Shown: positions 5,980-6,050 of the stretch, one piece after another
How positions within the stretch are numbered: position 1 is the first letter of the stretch
How the letters are laid out: every line of letters begins with the position of its first letter
Position numbers and translations under genes: made by a program
Assembly (NCBI GenBank): GCA_007131125.1
Contig: SLRE01000133.1
Span: forward strand, 1-6,050
DNA length: 6,050 nucleotides
Direction of reading: 5' to 3'
Origin: Bacteroidales bacterium
GTDB taxonomy: Bacteria; Bacteroidota; Bacteroidia; Bacteroidales; UBA7960
Notes under the pieces: model-generated
Databases searched by the model: none
The model's input: the letters and a program-made list of their open reading frames with translations, nothing else
What the model was told of the DNA's origin: nothing

Positions 5980-6050
5980 ATGACAGATCAGAAAAAAGTG
6001 TGGGAATTGGTTAAAGAAATAGAAGAATCTCGACATAAAGCAACCGATGA
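5980..6050 (+). CDS. Start of an unrecognised gene (23 codons, cut by the right edge)
   Basis: An open frame from the ATG at 5980-5982 runs to the window end. The visible protein starts MTDQKKVWELVKEIEESRHK and looks like a charged, probably helical N-terminus with no signal peptide. TAAGGA at 5966-5971, 8 nt upstream, is a weak Shine-Dalgarno-like site. The strong promoter at 5810-5840 lies in front, which supports a real gene. The fragment is too short to name. It does not resemble the RpoD N-terminus. Confidence 0.55.
   Translation, partial: MTDQKKVWELVKEIEESRHKATD

Overview
The window looks like chromosomal DNA from a Bacteroidota bacterium, probably of the Bacteroidales/Marinilabiliales type. 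Three things point there. The clearest promoter (TTG, 20 bp, TATCTTTG at 5810-5840) fits the Bacteroidetes sigma-ABfr form (-33 TTG / -7 TAnnTTTG). Start codons mostly lack Shine-Dalgarno sequences and sit in A-rich leaders. The protein sequences also read as this phylum. Genus is not determinable by eye.

Left arm, all on the minus strand, in transcription order: a membrane-anchored protein of unknown function (3984-3196); dapF, diaminopimelate epimerase (3205-2393), overlapping its upstream neighbour by 10 nt; a 152-bp gap holding an inverted array of 7-bp repeats (2298-2381); a GNAT N-acetyltransferase (2240-1716); mltG, endolytic murein transglycosylase (1640-585); and the first 164 codons of a phosphoglucomutase/phosphomannomutase family enzyme (494-1, running off the left edge). 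The theme is partly cell wall: DapF makes meso-diaminopimelate for peptidoglycan and lysine, MltG terminates nascent glycan strands, and hexose-phosphate mutases feed sugar-nucleotide synthesis.

Right arm, plus strand: a 329-bp AT-rich divergent intergenic region (3985-4313), an HtrA/DegP-type periplasmic serine protease with two PDZ domains (4314-5801), a strong promoter immediately after its stop, and the start of an unrecognised gene (5980-6050, cut by the right edge).

I see no phage, insertion sequence, CRISPR array, tRNA or rRNA, and no obviously new defence or mobile system. The items most worth a second look are the heptad-repeat hairpin after dapF, the unknown protein translationally coupled to dapF, and the absence of a housekeeping -7 box in front of the protease gene.
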